This document shows, one piece after another, positions 1 to 8,749 of a stretch of 64,000 nucleotides of DNA (position 1 is the stretch's first letter; each line of letters begins with the position of its first letter). The DNA lies in the NCBI GenBank assembly GCA_016839055.1, contig JAEKNX010000002.1:310001-374000 (forward strand), in the 5' to 3' direction. Made by a program: the position numbers and the translations under genes. The notes beneath the pieces were generated by a model, which saw only the letters and a list, made by a program, of their open reading frames with translations, was not told the origin of the DNA and searched no databases. This stretch comes from Spirochaetales bacterium (GTDB lineage: Bacteria; Spirochaetota; Spirochaetia; UBA9216).

Positions 1-1
1 A

Positions 2-574
2 GCCGATGTTCTGAATGTGTCAACCACGCTCACAACCCTCAGTCATAATAATAATCTCTATCTCGGTTATGAGGATACAGTCTCTTCAGGCATCTATGTC
101 AGGGCCTATGATGACAATGTTACCGCCCTCCAGGCCGGAGGCCTGGTAACGGCATCGAATATTGTCGACGGAAACGCGGTCTTCGTCTCAGGCGGAGGCG
201 ACCTCTACGCTGTTTATTTAACTGTAGGAGGTAGCCTGTCGGTTAAAAAACTTGTCGCTGCGACATGGACCGATCTTGACGATGTTAACAGCGATATTCC
301 TCCGATGGCATCTGATGCATCTCCATACGGAACCCTCGACGCCCACTTTTTTAACGGTTTTCTCTATATTTTCTATATAGACAGCAGTGACGGCAAGGGG
401 TACGTAAAGTACTACAGTGAGGCCGACGGCTGGCAGAATGCTCAGAGGGTCGGAGGAGGCGCGCTTACGGAGAGCAGCACGGGACTCGGGAGTTTTCAGC
501 TCGCGTCGGCCGGAACGAAGCTCTATGCCGGCTATATTGAGGACGGAAAGGGCTACGTGAGAATACTAGAGTAA
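2..574 (+). CDS. Partial repeat protein, propeller-like (5' end outside window)
   Basis: The reading frame is open from the window edge, so the start lies upstream; only the C-terminal 190 residues are visible. They hold about four imperfect repeats of roughly 45-50 residues, each with a core such as LYLGYED, LYAVYLT, LYIFYID or LYAGYIE followed by a G-Y-V-R/K strand and often a Trp. This resembles blades of a beta-propeller (lectin or sialidase-like). No catalytic residues are recognisable. The stop overlaps the start of the following MutS-like gene (TAATG), which implies translational coupling. Secretion cannot be judged without the N-terminus. Function unknown. Confidence 0.7.
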   Translation, partial: ADVLNVSTTLTTLSHNNNLYLGYEDTVSSGIYVRAYDDNVTALQAGGLVTASNIVDGNAVFVSGGGDLYAVYLTVGGSLSVKKLVAATWTDLDDVNSDIPPMASDASPYGTLDAHFFNGFLYIFYIDSSDGKGYVKYYSEADGWQNAQRVGGGALTESSTGLGSFQLASAGTKLYAGYIEDGKGYVRILE

Positions 575-2343
575 TGAAGATCTTAAATATAATACTTACC
601 GCGGGCGTAATTGTCGCTCTCGCGGCGACAACATTATACAATTTCTCTGAAACGGCTGCCTCGCTTTTAATCTGGCCTTATTTTATCGCAATTCCTCTGT
701 TCCTGATTCTTTATAGATTCGGGAAGTGGATAAATAAGATCGGCAGACAGAAACAGCTCGATCAAGGTTGGGGTAAAGCTTCAAGCCTTCCCTTCGACAT
801 TGAGCTCTCTAACATAAAGTCAGCATATGAAGCGGCTGAGTTTTCTGAGGGAGCGCGGACTGCAGAAGTAGATGAAGGCAGCTGGAATGATTTAAATCTC
901 GATGAGGTTTATGCTCATGTAAATCATTGTCTCAGTTCTCCCGGCTATTATCAGCTATATAAGAGCCTTAAAAACCCTCTAATAGATAAGGGAAAGCTGG
1001 CAAACAGAGAGTCAATGATCGCCTTCTTCGAAGAAGAAGCCGTGAAAACCGGAAGAGGAGCCTGTGATCTGCTAGGCCGAGCCTTGCTCTCGTTACGGAC
1101 ATCAGAGCATCTTGATATTCTCAAGCTGATAGATAGAAAAAATGACTCAGGAAGGCTTTTTTCTGTCTGCATTGTAATGAGAGCCCTTGCTATCCTCTCC
1201 ATTGCCGGCTTGTTCTTTTTGAAGATTGAAATGGCTATTTTGTTTATTTTTCTTATTTTCATTGGGAACCAGATACTGTCAAATATATTGAAAAAGAGAA
1301 CAAAGGGTTCTGTACCTGCGCTATCAGGCTTATTAAGATTGATAAGGGCATCGGAGGAGATAACCGGCCATGAATTTGCATGTGAAGCTGTGACAAATTT
1401 GAAAAACAGTCTTAAAGAAGAGACTTCTAAACTTCACCGGGTGAAAACTTTTACCAGATTTTTATATGGAAAGACTATAGCCTTGGATAATCCAGTAGAT
1501 GTTTTATGGATGTATATTGATATTTTCTTTTTAATAGAGGCAATAGCATTCTATAGATCTTTAAATTTTATTCATTCGCATCGATCGGAGGCGTTCAGGG
1601 TGTTTGCGCTCATCGGTGAGTTAGATGGGCTTAGATCAATAGTCTCCCTCAGGAACGGTTTTTCCGGGGAACAGACGTACTGCCAGCCTGTCTTCAACAT
1701 TGGTCAGCGTTTTATAAAAACTAAGGAAATATACCATCCGCTGTTATTCGGGCCTGTTAAGAATGATATTGAATTGGATACCCCGGGCCTGCTGCTGACT
1801 GGAGCTAATATGGCGGGGAAATCTACATTTTTAAGGACAATCGGGATAAATAGTATATTGGCTCAGTCTATATTAACTGTTTTCGCGGACTCCTTTGAAT
1901 CGGATATTTTTATTATAAGGTCCTCAATTGATAAACAGGACAGCATCATGAGCGGGAAAAGCTTATATTACGCCGAAGCAGAGAGGGTAGGTAATATTCT
2001 GAAATTGGCATCCCGGTCTGAGTTAACTGTACTCTGCCTGTTTGACGAGCTGCTATCCGGTACCAATACCGAAGAGCGGGAGGCTGCGGTTACCTCAATT
2101 ATCCGTGGAGCGGCGGCGATGAATACCCTCTGTCTGGCCGCAACCCATGATCGAAGGGTTGTTGATGAATTTTCAGGCAGTTTTCAGCTCAGACATTTTA
2201 CCTACCATTTTGACGATTCAGGCCTGGTCTTTGATTATAAACTGAGGGCCGGCCGCGTGAAAAATGGTAACGCTATCAGGCTTTTAGAATATCTGGGTTA
2301 TCCTGAAAAAATTGTCTACGACGCATATGAGTTAATCAAGTAG
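574..2343 (+). CDS. Membrane-anchored MutS-like ATPase
   Basis: 589 residues. The C-terminal part is a MutS domain V ATPase: Walker A GANMAGKST near residue 411, Walker B LFDELLSGTN near 490, and the ATHD switch near 524. The N-terminus has two hydrophobic helices (about residues 5-48) and there is another hydrophobic stretch at about 196-234, so the protein is probably tethered to the membrane. The mismatch-recognition domain I (Phe-X-Glu) of true MutS is absent. It belongs with the MutS-related membrane proteins found in several phyla, whose role is not established; a classical mismatch-repair role is doubtful. It is coupled to the upstream repeat-protein gene by a one-base overlap. Confidence 0.85.
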   Translation: MKILNIILTAGVIVALAATTLYNFSETAASLLIWPYFIAIPLFLILYRFGKWINKIGRQKQLDQGWGKASSLPFDIELSNIKSAYEAAEFSEGARTAEVDEGSWNDLNLDEVYAHVNHCLSSPGYYQLYKSLKNPLIDKGKLANRESMIAFFEEEAVKTGRGACDLLGRALLSLRTSEHLDILKLIDRKNDSGRLFSVCIVMRALAILSIAGLFFLKIEMAILFIFLIFIGNQILSNILKKRTKGSVPALSGLLRLIRASEEITGHEFACEAVTNLKNSLKEETSKLHRVKTFTRFLYGKTIALDNPVDVLWMYIDIFFLIEAIAFYRSLNFIHSHRSEAFRVFALIGELDGLRSIVSLRNGFSGEQTYCQPVFNIGQRFIKTKEIYHPLLFGPVKNDIELDTPGLLLTGANMAGKSTFLRTIGINSILAQSILTVFADSFESDIFIIRSSIDKQDSIMSGKSLYYAEAERVGNILKLASRSELTVLCLFDELLSGTNTEEREAAVTSIIRGAAAMNTLCLAATHDRRVVDEFSGSFQLRHFTYHFDDSGLVFDYKLRAGRVKNGNAIRLLEYLGYPEKIVYDAYELIK

Positions 2344-2407
2344 CTGTCTGATTGTGATATCTTATTGCAAATACTAATTAATTATTATACCTTATTTTAA
2401 AACTTGC

Positions 2408-2422
2408 AAGAGGAGACCTCTT
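2408..2422 (+). promoter_or_regulatory. Hairpin containing the Shine-Dalgarno of the XRE-cupin gene
   Basis: AAGAGG, a loop of AGA, then CCTCTT form a perfect 6-bp hairpin. The AGGAG ribosome-binding core lies inside the stem and loop, directly before the TTG start at 2423. The sequence shows the complementarity; that it limits translation is inference. Confidence 0.4.
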
Positions 2423-2974
2423 TTGAATGACCAGATTAAATTGATTGCACAGAGAATAAGTGAGCTTAGGCGTATTTCAGGTGAATTCATCACCGACGCG
2501 GCTTCTGCCTGCGCAATAGGTGAGTCCGAGTATGCGCAGTATGAAAGTGGTGAACATGATATTCCGGTAGGAGTTCTTCATTCGATAGCTCATCATTATA
2601 AAGTAGAACTTACAACCCTTCTTACCGGGGAAGATCCTCACCTTCACTCAATTGCTATAACCAGAAGCGGGAGGGGTGTTGAAGTAAACAGGCGGGTTCC
2701 TTACAAGTACTTAAGTCTTGCCTATGGGTTCGCCGATCGCAAGGCTGAACCATTTTTTGTTTCGGTTGCTCCTGAAACTGCTGATTTTTCCCCTGAACTT
2801 AATACCCACCCGGGGCAGGAATTTAATTTTGTATTAAACGGAAGTATAAAACTTTTCTTCGACGGCAGGGAATATACCCTCGGGAAGGGAGATTCAGTTT
2901 TTTACGACTCCAAAAAACCTCACGGCATGCAGGCAGTCGGGGCGGCTGCGGAATTTCTATCAGTGATTTTTTAA
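2423..2974 (+). CDS. XRE-family transcriptional regulator with cupin domain
   Basis: 183 residues. Residues about 7-64 form an XRE-type helix-turn-helix (ELRRISGEFITDAASACAI, then SEYAQYESGEHDIPVGVL). Residues about 105-180 form a cupin_2 barrel with THPGQEFNFVL and KKPHGM as metal or ligand-binding strands. Such HTH-cupin proteins usually sense a small molecule and control the next gene, here an acyl-CoA synthetase 57 bp downstream. The start is TTG, chosen because AGGAGA sits 6 bp upstream; no ATG fits. The Shine-Dalgarno lies in a small hairpin. Cytoplasmic. Confidence 0.88.
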   Translation: MNDQIKLIAQRISELRRISGEFITDAASACAIGESEYAQYESGEHDIPVGVLHSIAHHYKVELTTLLTGEDPHLHSIAITRSGRGVEVNRRVPYKYLSLAYGFADRKAEPFFVSVAPETADFSPELNTHPGQEFNFVLNGSIKLFFDGREYTLGKGDSVFYDSKKPHGMQAVGAAAEFLSVIF

Positions 2975-3031
2975 TAACAATTGTTTTTCAAACAGAGCAA
3001 CAAATTTTCAAATTGACTCAATGGAGTAAGT

Positions 3032-4711
3032 ATGTACAGAAAATATATCAGCGGTGATTACGGCAGTTATGAAGAATTAATGGAGAAATACAGGGTTAAT
3101 GTACCCGATAATTTTAACTTCGCATATGATGTAGTGGACTGGTACGCGGAGAATGAGCCGGACAAGGCTGCTCTGGTCTGGTGCAATGATAATGAAAAAG
3201 AGCGTCGTTTCAGTTTCAGAGAGCTGAAAGAACTTACCGACAAAACAGCTAATTTCTTTTCAGGCCTGGGAATCAAGAAGGGTGATCGTGTAATGCTGAT
3301 CCTTAAAAGACGGTTTGAATTCTGGTACTGTCTGCTTGCGCTTCATAAAATCGGAGCGGTAGCGGTTCCCGCGACACACCTCCTCACTGAAAAGGATATT
3401 TCATACAGAAACAATGCCGCGGGCATCAAGATGATTGTAGCCGTGGCTGAAGAGCAGGTGCTCAAGAGTATTGACGGGGCTGCTTTGGAATCGGAAACCT
3501 TAAAGCTTAAGGTCTTTGTCGACAGCGGTTGTGATGTCCCCGGCGGTCTCGATTCAGACTGGATTGATTTTACATCGGCCCTCGAGAAAGAAAGCGGGGA
3601 TTTTCAGAAACCGGCTCTCGATGCCCTTCCCGTTCTCGATGACACATCTCTGCTCTATTTTACATCGGGGACAACCGGCTATCCCAAGATGGTGCAGCAC
3701 GATTTTGCCTATCCGCTTGGGCATATTGCAACGGCAAAATACTGGCAGAATGTGAGAAATGACGGCCTTCACCTCACCGTTGCCGATACTGGCTGGGCCA
3801 AAGCCGTCTGGGGTAAAATTTACGGACAGTGGCTCTGCGGCAGCGCCGTTTTTGTATATGACATGGATGCATTTGTTCCAGCTAATCTGCTAGAGAAGCT
3901 TGAGCAGTTCAAGGTGACAACCTTCTGTGCTCCTCCGACAATTTACCGTTTCATGCTGGCAGAGGGACTCGATAAGTACGACCTTTCGGCCCTTGAGTAC
4001 TGTGTTGTGGCAGGTGAGCCTCTGAACCCGGAAGTTTATAATCAGTTCCGGGTTCAGACCGGTATTAACCTTATGGAGGGTTATGGGCAGACCGAACTTA
4101 CCCTTGCGGTAGGATGTTTCACCGGAATGGAGCCCAAGCCCGGCTCTATGGGCAAGCCTGCTCCCGGATACGACATAGCGGTAGTCGACCAGGAAGGAAA
4201 TAAATGCGCCGCGGGCGATGTCGGGCAGATTGTAATTTTCATGGATGAGTTCAAACCTGTCGGTCTTTTTAAGGGTTATTACCGGGATGAGGAGCTTACG
4301 AGGTCGGTTTATCATGACGGAATCTACTATACCGGCGACACGGCATGGATGGATGAGGACGGCTTTCTCTGGTTTGTCGGTCGAACCGATGATGTCATAA
4401 AAAGCTCGGGTTATCGCATTGGTCCTTTTGAGGTTGAAAGCGCGCTTATAGAGCATGACGCGGTTTTAGAATGCGCCATTACCGCTGTTCCCGACGATAT
4501 GCGAGGGCAGATAGTGAAGGCTACGGTAGTCCTTGGTGCAGGATGGAAGGATAAGGGTGACGGCAAGCTTGTTAAAGAACTACAGGAACACGTAAAGAAG
4601 GTTACCGCGCCCTATAAATATCCTCGAATCGTCGAGTTTGTTGATGAACTTCCGAAGACTATAAGCGGAAAAATTCGGCGTGTTGAGATAAGGGACAGCG
4701 ACAACAGTTGA
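3032..4711 (+). CDS. AMP-forming acyl-CoA synthetase
   Basis: 559 residues of the ANL superfamily. P-loop YFTSGTTGYPKMV near residue 208, YGQTE near 350, YTGDTAW near 432, the hinge region GRTDDVIKSSGYRIGPFEVE near 450, and the C-terminal catalytic lysine in KTISGKIRR near 547. It should activate a carboxylic acid with ATP and CoA in two steps. The architecture and motifs fit the medium-chain acyl-CoA or acetyl-CoA synthetase group, but the chain-length preference cannot be read from sequence. It sits directly behind the HTH-cupin regulator, which probably controls it. Confidence 0.88.
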   Translation: MYRKYISGDYGSYEELMEKYRVNVPDNFNFAYDVVDWYAENEPDKAALVWCNDNEKERRFSFRELKELTDKTANFFSGLGIKKGDRVMLILKRRFEFWYCLLALHKIGAVAVPATHLLTEKDISYRNNAAGIKMIVAVAEEQVLKSIDGAALESETLKLKVFVDSGCDVPGGLDSDWIDFTSALEKESGDFQKPALDALPVLDDTSLLYFTSGTTGYPKMVQHDFAYPLGHIATAKYWQNVRNDGLHLTVADTGWAKAVWGKIYGQWLCGSAVFVYDMDAFVPANLLEKLEQFKVTTFCAPPTIYRFMLAEGLDKYDLSALEYCVVAGEPLNPEVYNQFRVQTGINLMEGYGQTELTLAVGCFTGMEPKPGSMGKPAPGYDIAVVDQEGNKCAAGDVGQIVIFMDEFKPVGLFKGYYRDEELTRSVYHDGIYYTGDTAWMDEDGFLWFVGRTDDVIKSSGYRIGPFEVESALIEHDAVLECAITAVPDDMRGQIVKATVVLGAGWKDKGDGKLVKELQEHVKKVTAPYKYPRIVEFVDELPKTISGKIRRVEIRDSDNS

Positions 4712-4742
4712 AAAAAAGGGGAACTGGGTCTAAAGTATTATT

Positions 4743-5882
4743 ATGGATAATAAAGAACGGGAAATAAAAGAGTTAAACAAAAAAATTGGAACTTCCAATA
4801 CAGTAATTCTCAAACTGCAGGAAGATCTAGGTGAAATTGCATTTGCGGATGACTCGGAAAAGAAGGGTGAATCTCTAGCGAATGAAAAGCTGAAAGAGAT
4901 TGAAGCCATAGATAAGAAGATCAGCGAAGAGCATAATAGAATTCAGGAGATTCTGAACGCTGTCGAACGGGCTGATGAGATAGAAGCCCTGCGGAAGAGT
5001 CTTAATGATAAAATTCGTTCAATTGAACAAGACAATATGTCCAACTATGAAACCATAGGGCGGGCAGGTTATGAAGCTTATAAGCATGGAGAACTTCCAG
5101 AGGAGAGGTACGCCGAGTTTTTTGAAGAGGTTGTCAAACTGAAGCTACATATCGAGGAACTTGAACTTGAGAAGAGCCGGCTTGAGGATTCAATAAACAG
5201 CCTGACTCTTTTTAAGAGGGTGAAGGCCGGAGCAAGAACCCTCTATCTTAAGAACTCAATCTCTGGTAATTACAGGCTTCTTCAGAAGGATTACAAGAAG
5301 TCAGGTGAGAAACTCTGTCATTCAGAACTGGTGATGAATCTGGAAGCAGAATCGGTTGAACATGCGATGAAACCTTTTAAAGAGAATCTTGCCGGTCTTG
5401 AGAAGCTTGAGAAGGAGAGTATTGCTCTTTCTTCAGAGAATGAACAGCTCAAGGGCAGCCTCGAAGGGCTGGGAGCCGGTGCAAACGCGGTCAGGACCGT
5501 CTCGCAGATAGAGAAGGACGTCAATGATTATTACTATCTGCGTAAGGGAAAGCTTCGTGAAATTGGAGAGCTTCTGTTCCTGAATCAGAAAGATCCTGTT
5601 GTGAAATCTCCAAAAGCTAAAAATATCTTAAAAGATATCGAGAAAGAAAATGTCAGCATAAACGAATATCAGAATGAGATAAGCAGATATGAAGCCGAGA
5701 TGGAGATAGAGCGACAGAACAGGGAAATTGAACAGCTGAATAAAAAAATCAACGGTTATGAGGAAAAAATACAAACCTACAGCCAGGAAGCAGATCAACT
5801 CAAAGAACGGATTAGCAACGCGGTTGAAGATATAAAAAAACTTGAAGGAACAGCCAAGCCTGGAGATAAAAAGAATGACTAA
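4743..5882 (+). CDS. Coiled-coil protein of unknown function
   Basis: 379 residues, very rich in Glu, Lys, Leu and Ile with long heptad-like stretches (residues about 1-160 and 210-375). No signal peptide, membrane segment or enzyme motif is visible, so it is probably a cytoplasmic filament-like or scaffold protein. Its last eight bases overlap the start of the MTA phosphorylase gene, so the two are probably translationally coupled. I do not recognise a named family. Confidence 0.75.
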   Translation: MDNKEREIKELNKKIGTSNTVILKLQEDLGEIAFADDSEKKGESLANEKLKEIEAIDKKISEEHNRIQEILNAVERADEIEALRKSLNDKIRSIEQDNMSNYETIGRAGYEAYKHGELPEERYAEFFEEVVKLKLHIEELELEKSRLEDSINSLTLFKRVKAGARTLYLKNSISGNYRLLQKDYKKSGEKLCHSELVMNLEAESVEHAMKPFKENLAGLEKLEKESIALSSENEQLKGSLEGLGAGANAVRTVSQIEKDVNDYYYLRKGKLREIGELLFLNQKDPVVKSPKAKNILKDIEKENVSINEYQNEISRYEAEMEIERQNREIEQLNKKINGYEEKIQTYSQEADQLKERISNAVEDIKKLEGTAKPGDKKND

Positions 5883-6624
5883 GATTGGAATTATAGGCGG
5901 AAGCGGTCTGGATAATCCTGAAATTCTCAAGGATCCGGCAGACAGAAGCCTGGATACTCCATATGGGAAGCCCAGCTCCGCTCTTAAGGAAGGCTGCATT
6001 GGTGATACGTCGGTTGCCATCATAGCCCGCCATGGACGGACGCATACCATACCTCCGACACAGGTTAATTACAGGGCAAATATTCATGCCCTGAAAGAAG
6101 CGGGCTGTACGCATATTATTGCAACCACAGCAGTAGGTTCGCTTCGGAAAGAGATAGAACGCGGGCATTTTGTGATTCTTGATCAATTTATTGATTTTAC
6201 CAGACTGCGCAGCCTCACTTTTTATGATTGTTTTAAGCCCGGTAATGCCATGCACACCGCAATGGCGGACCCCTTTGATTCGGGACTTCGAGCCAGGCTG
6301 ATAAAAAGCGCCGGTGAGCTCGATCTGCCCTTTCATCCCGCCGGAACTGTCGTTACCATAGAAGGGCCGAGATTTTCTACAAGGGCCGAATCGAAGATGT
6401 TCAGGATGTGGGGAGCCGACGTTATTAATATGTCCATTGCACCTGAGGCTATTCTCGCGAATGAAGCAGGCATTCCCTATGCCGCGGTTGCGATGAGCAC
6501 CGACTACGACTGCTGGAAGGAAGACGAAACCCCGGTGTGCTGGGAAGATATCATCAAGGTCTTTTCAAGTAATGTGGAGAAAATGACACGGCTGCTCTCA
6601 GCCGTTATTTCAGAAATAAAATGA
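5875..6624 (+). CDS. mtnP: S-methyl-5'-thioadenosine phosphorylase
   Basis: 249 residues. It starts with KIGIIGGSGLDNPEIL and carries the MTAP signature ARHGRTHTIPPTQVNYRAN near residue 51, EGPRFSTRAE near 163 and STDYDCW near 208. The enzyme cleaves 5'-methylthioadenosine with phosphate to adenine and 5-methylthioribose-1-phosphate for methionine salvage. Start chosen at 5875 because GGAG lies 9 bp upstream and homology begins there; an in-frame ATG at 5842 lies within the preceding gene. Its stop overlaps the start of the nucleosidase gene by four bases. Confidence 0.92.
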   Translation: MTKIGIIGGSGLDNPEILKDPADRSLDTPYGKPSSALKEGCIGDTSVAIIARHGRTHTIPPTQVNYRANIHALKEAGCTHIIATTAVGSLRKEIERGHFVILDQFIDFTRLRSLTFYDCFKPGNAMHTAMADPFDSGLRARLIKSAGELDLPFHPAGTVVTIEGPRFSTRAESKMFRMWGADVINMSIAPEAILANEAGIPYAAVAMSTDYDCWKEDETPVCWEDIIKVFSSNVEKMTRLLSAVISEIK

Positions 6625-7304
6625 TCGCAATAATCGCTGCTATGCAGCCTGAAATAAAACTCATTAAAGACTCTGTCGAGAACCCTGAAAAAATTGTATG
6701 GAAAGACTGGGAATTTGTATGCGGAAAACTAAGCGGAAAAGAAATTGTCGCCGTTCAGACGGGAGTAGGCAAGGTCCTGGCGGCCCTCGTTACCCAGCGG
6801 ATGATCGATGTCTTCAGCCCGTCGGCAATAATTATGACCGGAATAGCGGGAGCTTTAAACCCCGACCTGCATAGGGGAGACATAGTAGTCGGAACCGATT
6901 GCCTGCAGCATGACATGGACGCTACCGTCTTTGGATTTAAACGGGGGCAGATTCCCTATACAGATTACCGGATTATCGAATCCGATCCTGCTCTTGTGGC
7001 TGCCGCTTTAAGTTATCCGGCTGAGAAGCTCAGAACCGGCAGAATCCTGACAGGTGATCAGTTTGTAACCGGTTCGGGCGACGCGGCCCTGAGTTATCTC
7101 ACTGATGAGCTCGAGGGAGACGTTGTCGAGATGGAGGGCGCCGCCGCGGGACTAACCGCAAAGGTTAATGATATTCCCTTTCTTCTGATACGTGTTATTT
7201 CTGATAAGGCCGACGGCAAGGCAAAGGGAAGCTATCAGAAGTTTCTGAAATCCGCTTCCGAGCGAAGTTTTCATCTTATCGAATACCTTCTCGAGGGAAT
7301 CTGA
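6621..7304 (+). CDS. mtnN: 5'-methylthioadenosine/S-adenosylhomocysteine nucleosidase
   Basis: 227 residues of the PNP/UDP superfamily. Catalytic Glu in AAMQPEI (residue about 11), TGIAGALNP near 73, the VEMEGAA purine/ribose-binding segment near 169, and catalytic Asp in ISDKADG near 193. It hydrolyses MTA and SAH to adenine and the thiopentose. It overlaps mtnP by four bases, so one operon carries both MTA-degrading activities. SAH cleavage, which MTAP cannot do, is the likely non-redundant job. Confidence 0.92.
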   Translation: MIAIIAAMQPEIKLIKDSVENPEKIVWKDWEFVCGKLSGKEIVAVQTGVGKVLAALVTQRMIDVFSPSAIIMTGIAGALNPDLHRGDIVVGTDCLQHDMDATVFGFKRGQIPYTDYRIIESDPALVAAALSYPAEKLRTGRILTGDQFVTGSGDAALSYLTDELEGDVVEMEGAAAGLTAKVNDIPFLLIRVISDKADGKAKGSYQKFLKSASERSFHLIEYLLEGI

Positions 7305-7311
7305 ACCAGAC

Positions 7312-8205
7312 ATGAAGAAATTTTCAATAACCGGAAGTACGAAGGCTGAAGCCGTACTGGCCTTTACAACCCTTTTGTGGGGAATGACATTCATCGTCAT
7401 CAAGACAGGTCTTGATGACGCGTCTCCTTTGATGTTTCTCTGTCTCAGGTTTTCCGCAGCTTTCATCCCCTTTGTAATTATATTCCGAAAAAGGTTTCAG
7501 AATCTTAGCGCTAAGACCATAAGACGTGCTGTATTTCTGTCCCTCTTTTTCTTCAGCGGATATGCTATGCAGACAATCGGGCTGAAATACACTACCGTTG
7601 CCAAGTCTAGTCTTTTCACATATCTGTTCGCTGTTATTGTGCCTCCGCTGCAGTTCTTCTTCACCGGAAAGAAGCCTAAATTACTTAATATATCGGGTCT
7701 GGCTGTAGTTTTCTGCGGAATGATTATATTCACTTCACCCGGAAATTCCTCCATGAATATTGGTGACTGGCTTACAATTGTGGGAGCTGTGGGCTACTCG
7801 TTTTTTATTATTTTTGTAGACAAGTATACAGGCGAAGAGGATCCTGTAGTTCTAACCGGCTTCCAGTTCCTTGTCAGTGCCGTGATTGCAGGTGTCCTAT
7901 CGTTTTTTCTTGAGGAAGCATTTGTCCGACCGACCCTCAACCTCACTGTTTCCATCCTGTACCTCGCGATACCGGGGAGTATAATTGCAATAAGCCTCAT
8001 GAATAAATATCAGGGCGGCACTACACCAGTTAAGGCCTGTATCATCTATGCCCTGGAACCCGTGTTTACGATTTTTTTCGGCTGGATGATCCTGAAAGAG
8101 GGGCTTACATCAGCGGAACTTCTCGGAGCGCTTCTAATCATTGCGGGAGTTGTTTTTACAGAGGTAATAGGTGCATTGAAAAAGCGGAAAAAAGCCCCGC
8201 TCTGA
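7312..8205 (+). CDS. EamA/DMT-family transporter
   Basis: 297 residues with about ten hydrophobic helices in two EamA repeats. Typical features are the TTLLWGMTFIVIK start of helix 1 and a Glu-Pro motif (ALEPVF) in the second repeat. The C-terminus is basic (KKRKK). Inner-membrane exporter or permease of a metabolite; the substrate is not predictable. It follows mtnN by 7 bp and probably belongs to the same transcript. The 3' end contains the minus-strand terminator of the convergent neighbour. Confidence 0.88.
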   Translation: MKKFSITGSTKAEAVLAFTTLLWGMTFIVIKTGLDDASPLMFLCLRFSAAFIPFVIIFRKRFQNLSAKTIRRAVFLSLFFFSGYAMQTIGLKYTTVAKSSLFTYLFAVIVPPLQFFFTGKKPKLLNISGLAVVFCGMIIFTSPGNSSMNIGDWLTIVGAVGYSFFIIFVDKYTGEEDPVVLTGFQFLVSAVIAGVLSFFLEEAFVRPTLNLTVSILYLAIPGSIIAISLMNKYQGGTTPVKACIIYALEPVFTIFFGWMILKEGLTSAELLGALLIIAGVVFTEVIGALKKRKKAPL

Positions 8206-8215
8206 GGCGGAGCTT
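8186..8215 (-). terminator. Rho-independent terminator of the GyrI-like gene
   Basis: On the minus strand AAGCTCCGC, loop CTCAGA and GCGGGGCTT form a 9-bp stem (one G-U pair) followed by six T. It lies 17 bp after the GyrI-like stop codon and inside the 3' end of the convergent DMT transporter gene. Confidence 0.75.
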
Positions 8216-8231
8216 CTATCAGCGGGAACTA

Positions 8232-8678
8232 CTATTTTAGATAGAAGTAGATTTTTGTCTGAAGCTCTTCCTTTTTTACTTCATCGGGCGAGTTGAGATA
8301 CTCCTCATACATGAAATCTTCAGTCTCGCGGCCTTTGTCCTTTACAAAGGCTGTAAGCGCGTTATAGGTCCCCTCCATGCTGTCATACGAGCCGGTATGC
8401 AGTGCCGTCGCCATCTCACCAGATGGGAGTTTTGAAGGTTTAACCCTGCCGGCCGCCTCGAGCGTTCCCGCAACAGGAAAACCGGCCTCAATATCGAGGT
8501 TTTCCATATCCATGTTGCGGTAGAGTACAAAGGGAGCTCCGGTGAAAGATAAGCCTTTCTGCGTCACGAGGCCTGCAATCTCACCGTAAATCCCGCCGAG
8601 AACCTCGGGGAGCTTGATGGCCGGGCTGAAGAGCCGGATTGTAAGTGTTTGAACTTCTTCTTTTCTGATAATTTCCAT
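8232..8678 (-). CDS. GyrI-like effector-binding domain protein
   Basis: 148 residues forming a single GyrI-like (AraC effector-binding) domain, with the characteristic GEIAGLVTQKG, PFVLYRN and a GSYDSMEGTYNAL segment near residue 95. Stand-alone members bind small amphipathic molecules; some act as hydrolases or toxin decoys. Here the gene follows a WYL regulator by 71 bp on the same strand. Start supported by GGAGGAAA upstream on the minus strand. Confidence 0.85.
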   Translation of the reverse strand: MEIIRKEEVQTLTIRLFSPAIKLPEVLGGIYGEIAGLVTQKGLSFTGAPFVLYRNMDMENLDIEAGFPVAGTLEAAGRVKPSKLPSGEMATALHTGSYDSMEGTYNALTAFVKDKGRETEDFMYEEYLNSPDEVKKEELQTKIYFYLK

Positions 8679-8717
8679 TTTTTTCCTCCTGATAATAAAT
8701 CTATTATTACACAGGCA

Positions 8718-8739
8718 ATACGACAGCTGTATGTCGTAT
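8718..8739 (-). promoter_or_regulatory. Inverted repeat before the GyrI-like gene
   Basis: ATACGACA and TGTCGTAT form an 8-bp perfect inverted repeat with a 6-bp centre in the 71-bp gap between the WYL regulator and the GyrI-like gene. There is no T-run, so it is more like an operator or mRNA hairpin than a terminator. Binding by the WYL protein is a guess. Confidence 0.4.
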
Positions 8740-8749
8740 ATAAAACGAA

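Noticed and set aside
3890-4456. 188-codon open frame on the minus strand inside the acyl-CoA synthetase gene
   Set aside because: It lies wholly within a well-supported gene, has no recognisable motif and has no ribosome-binding site. It is a shadow of the codon pattern.
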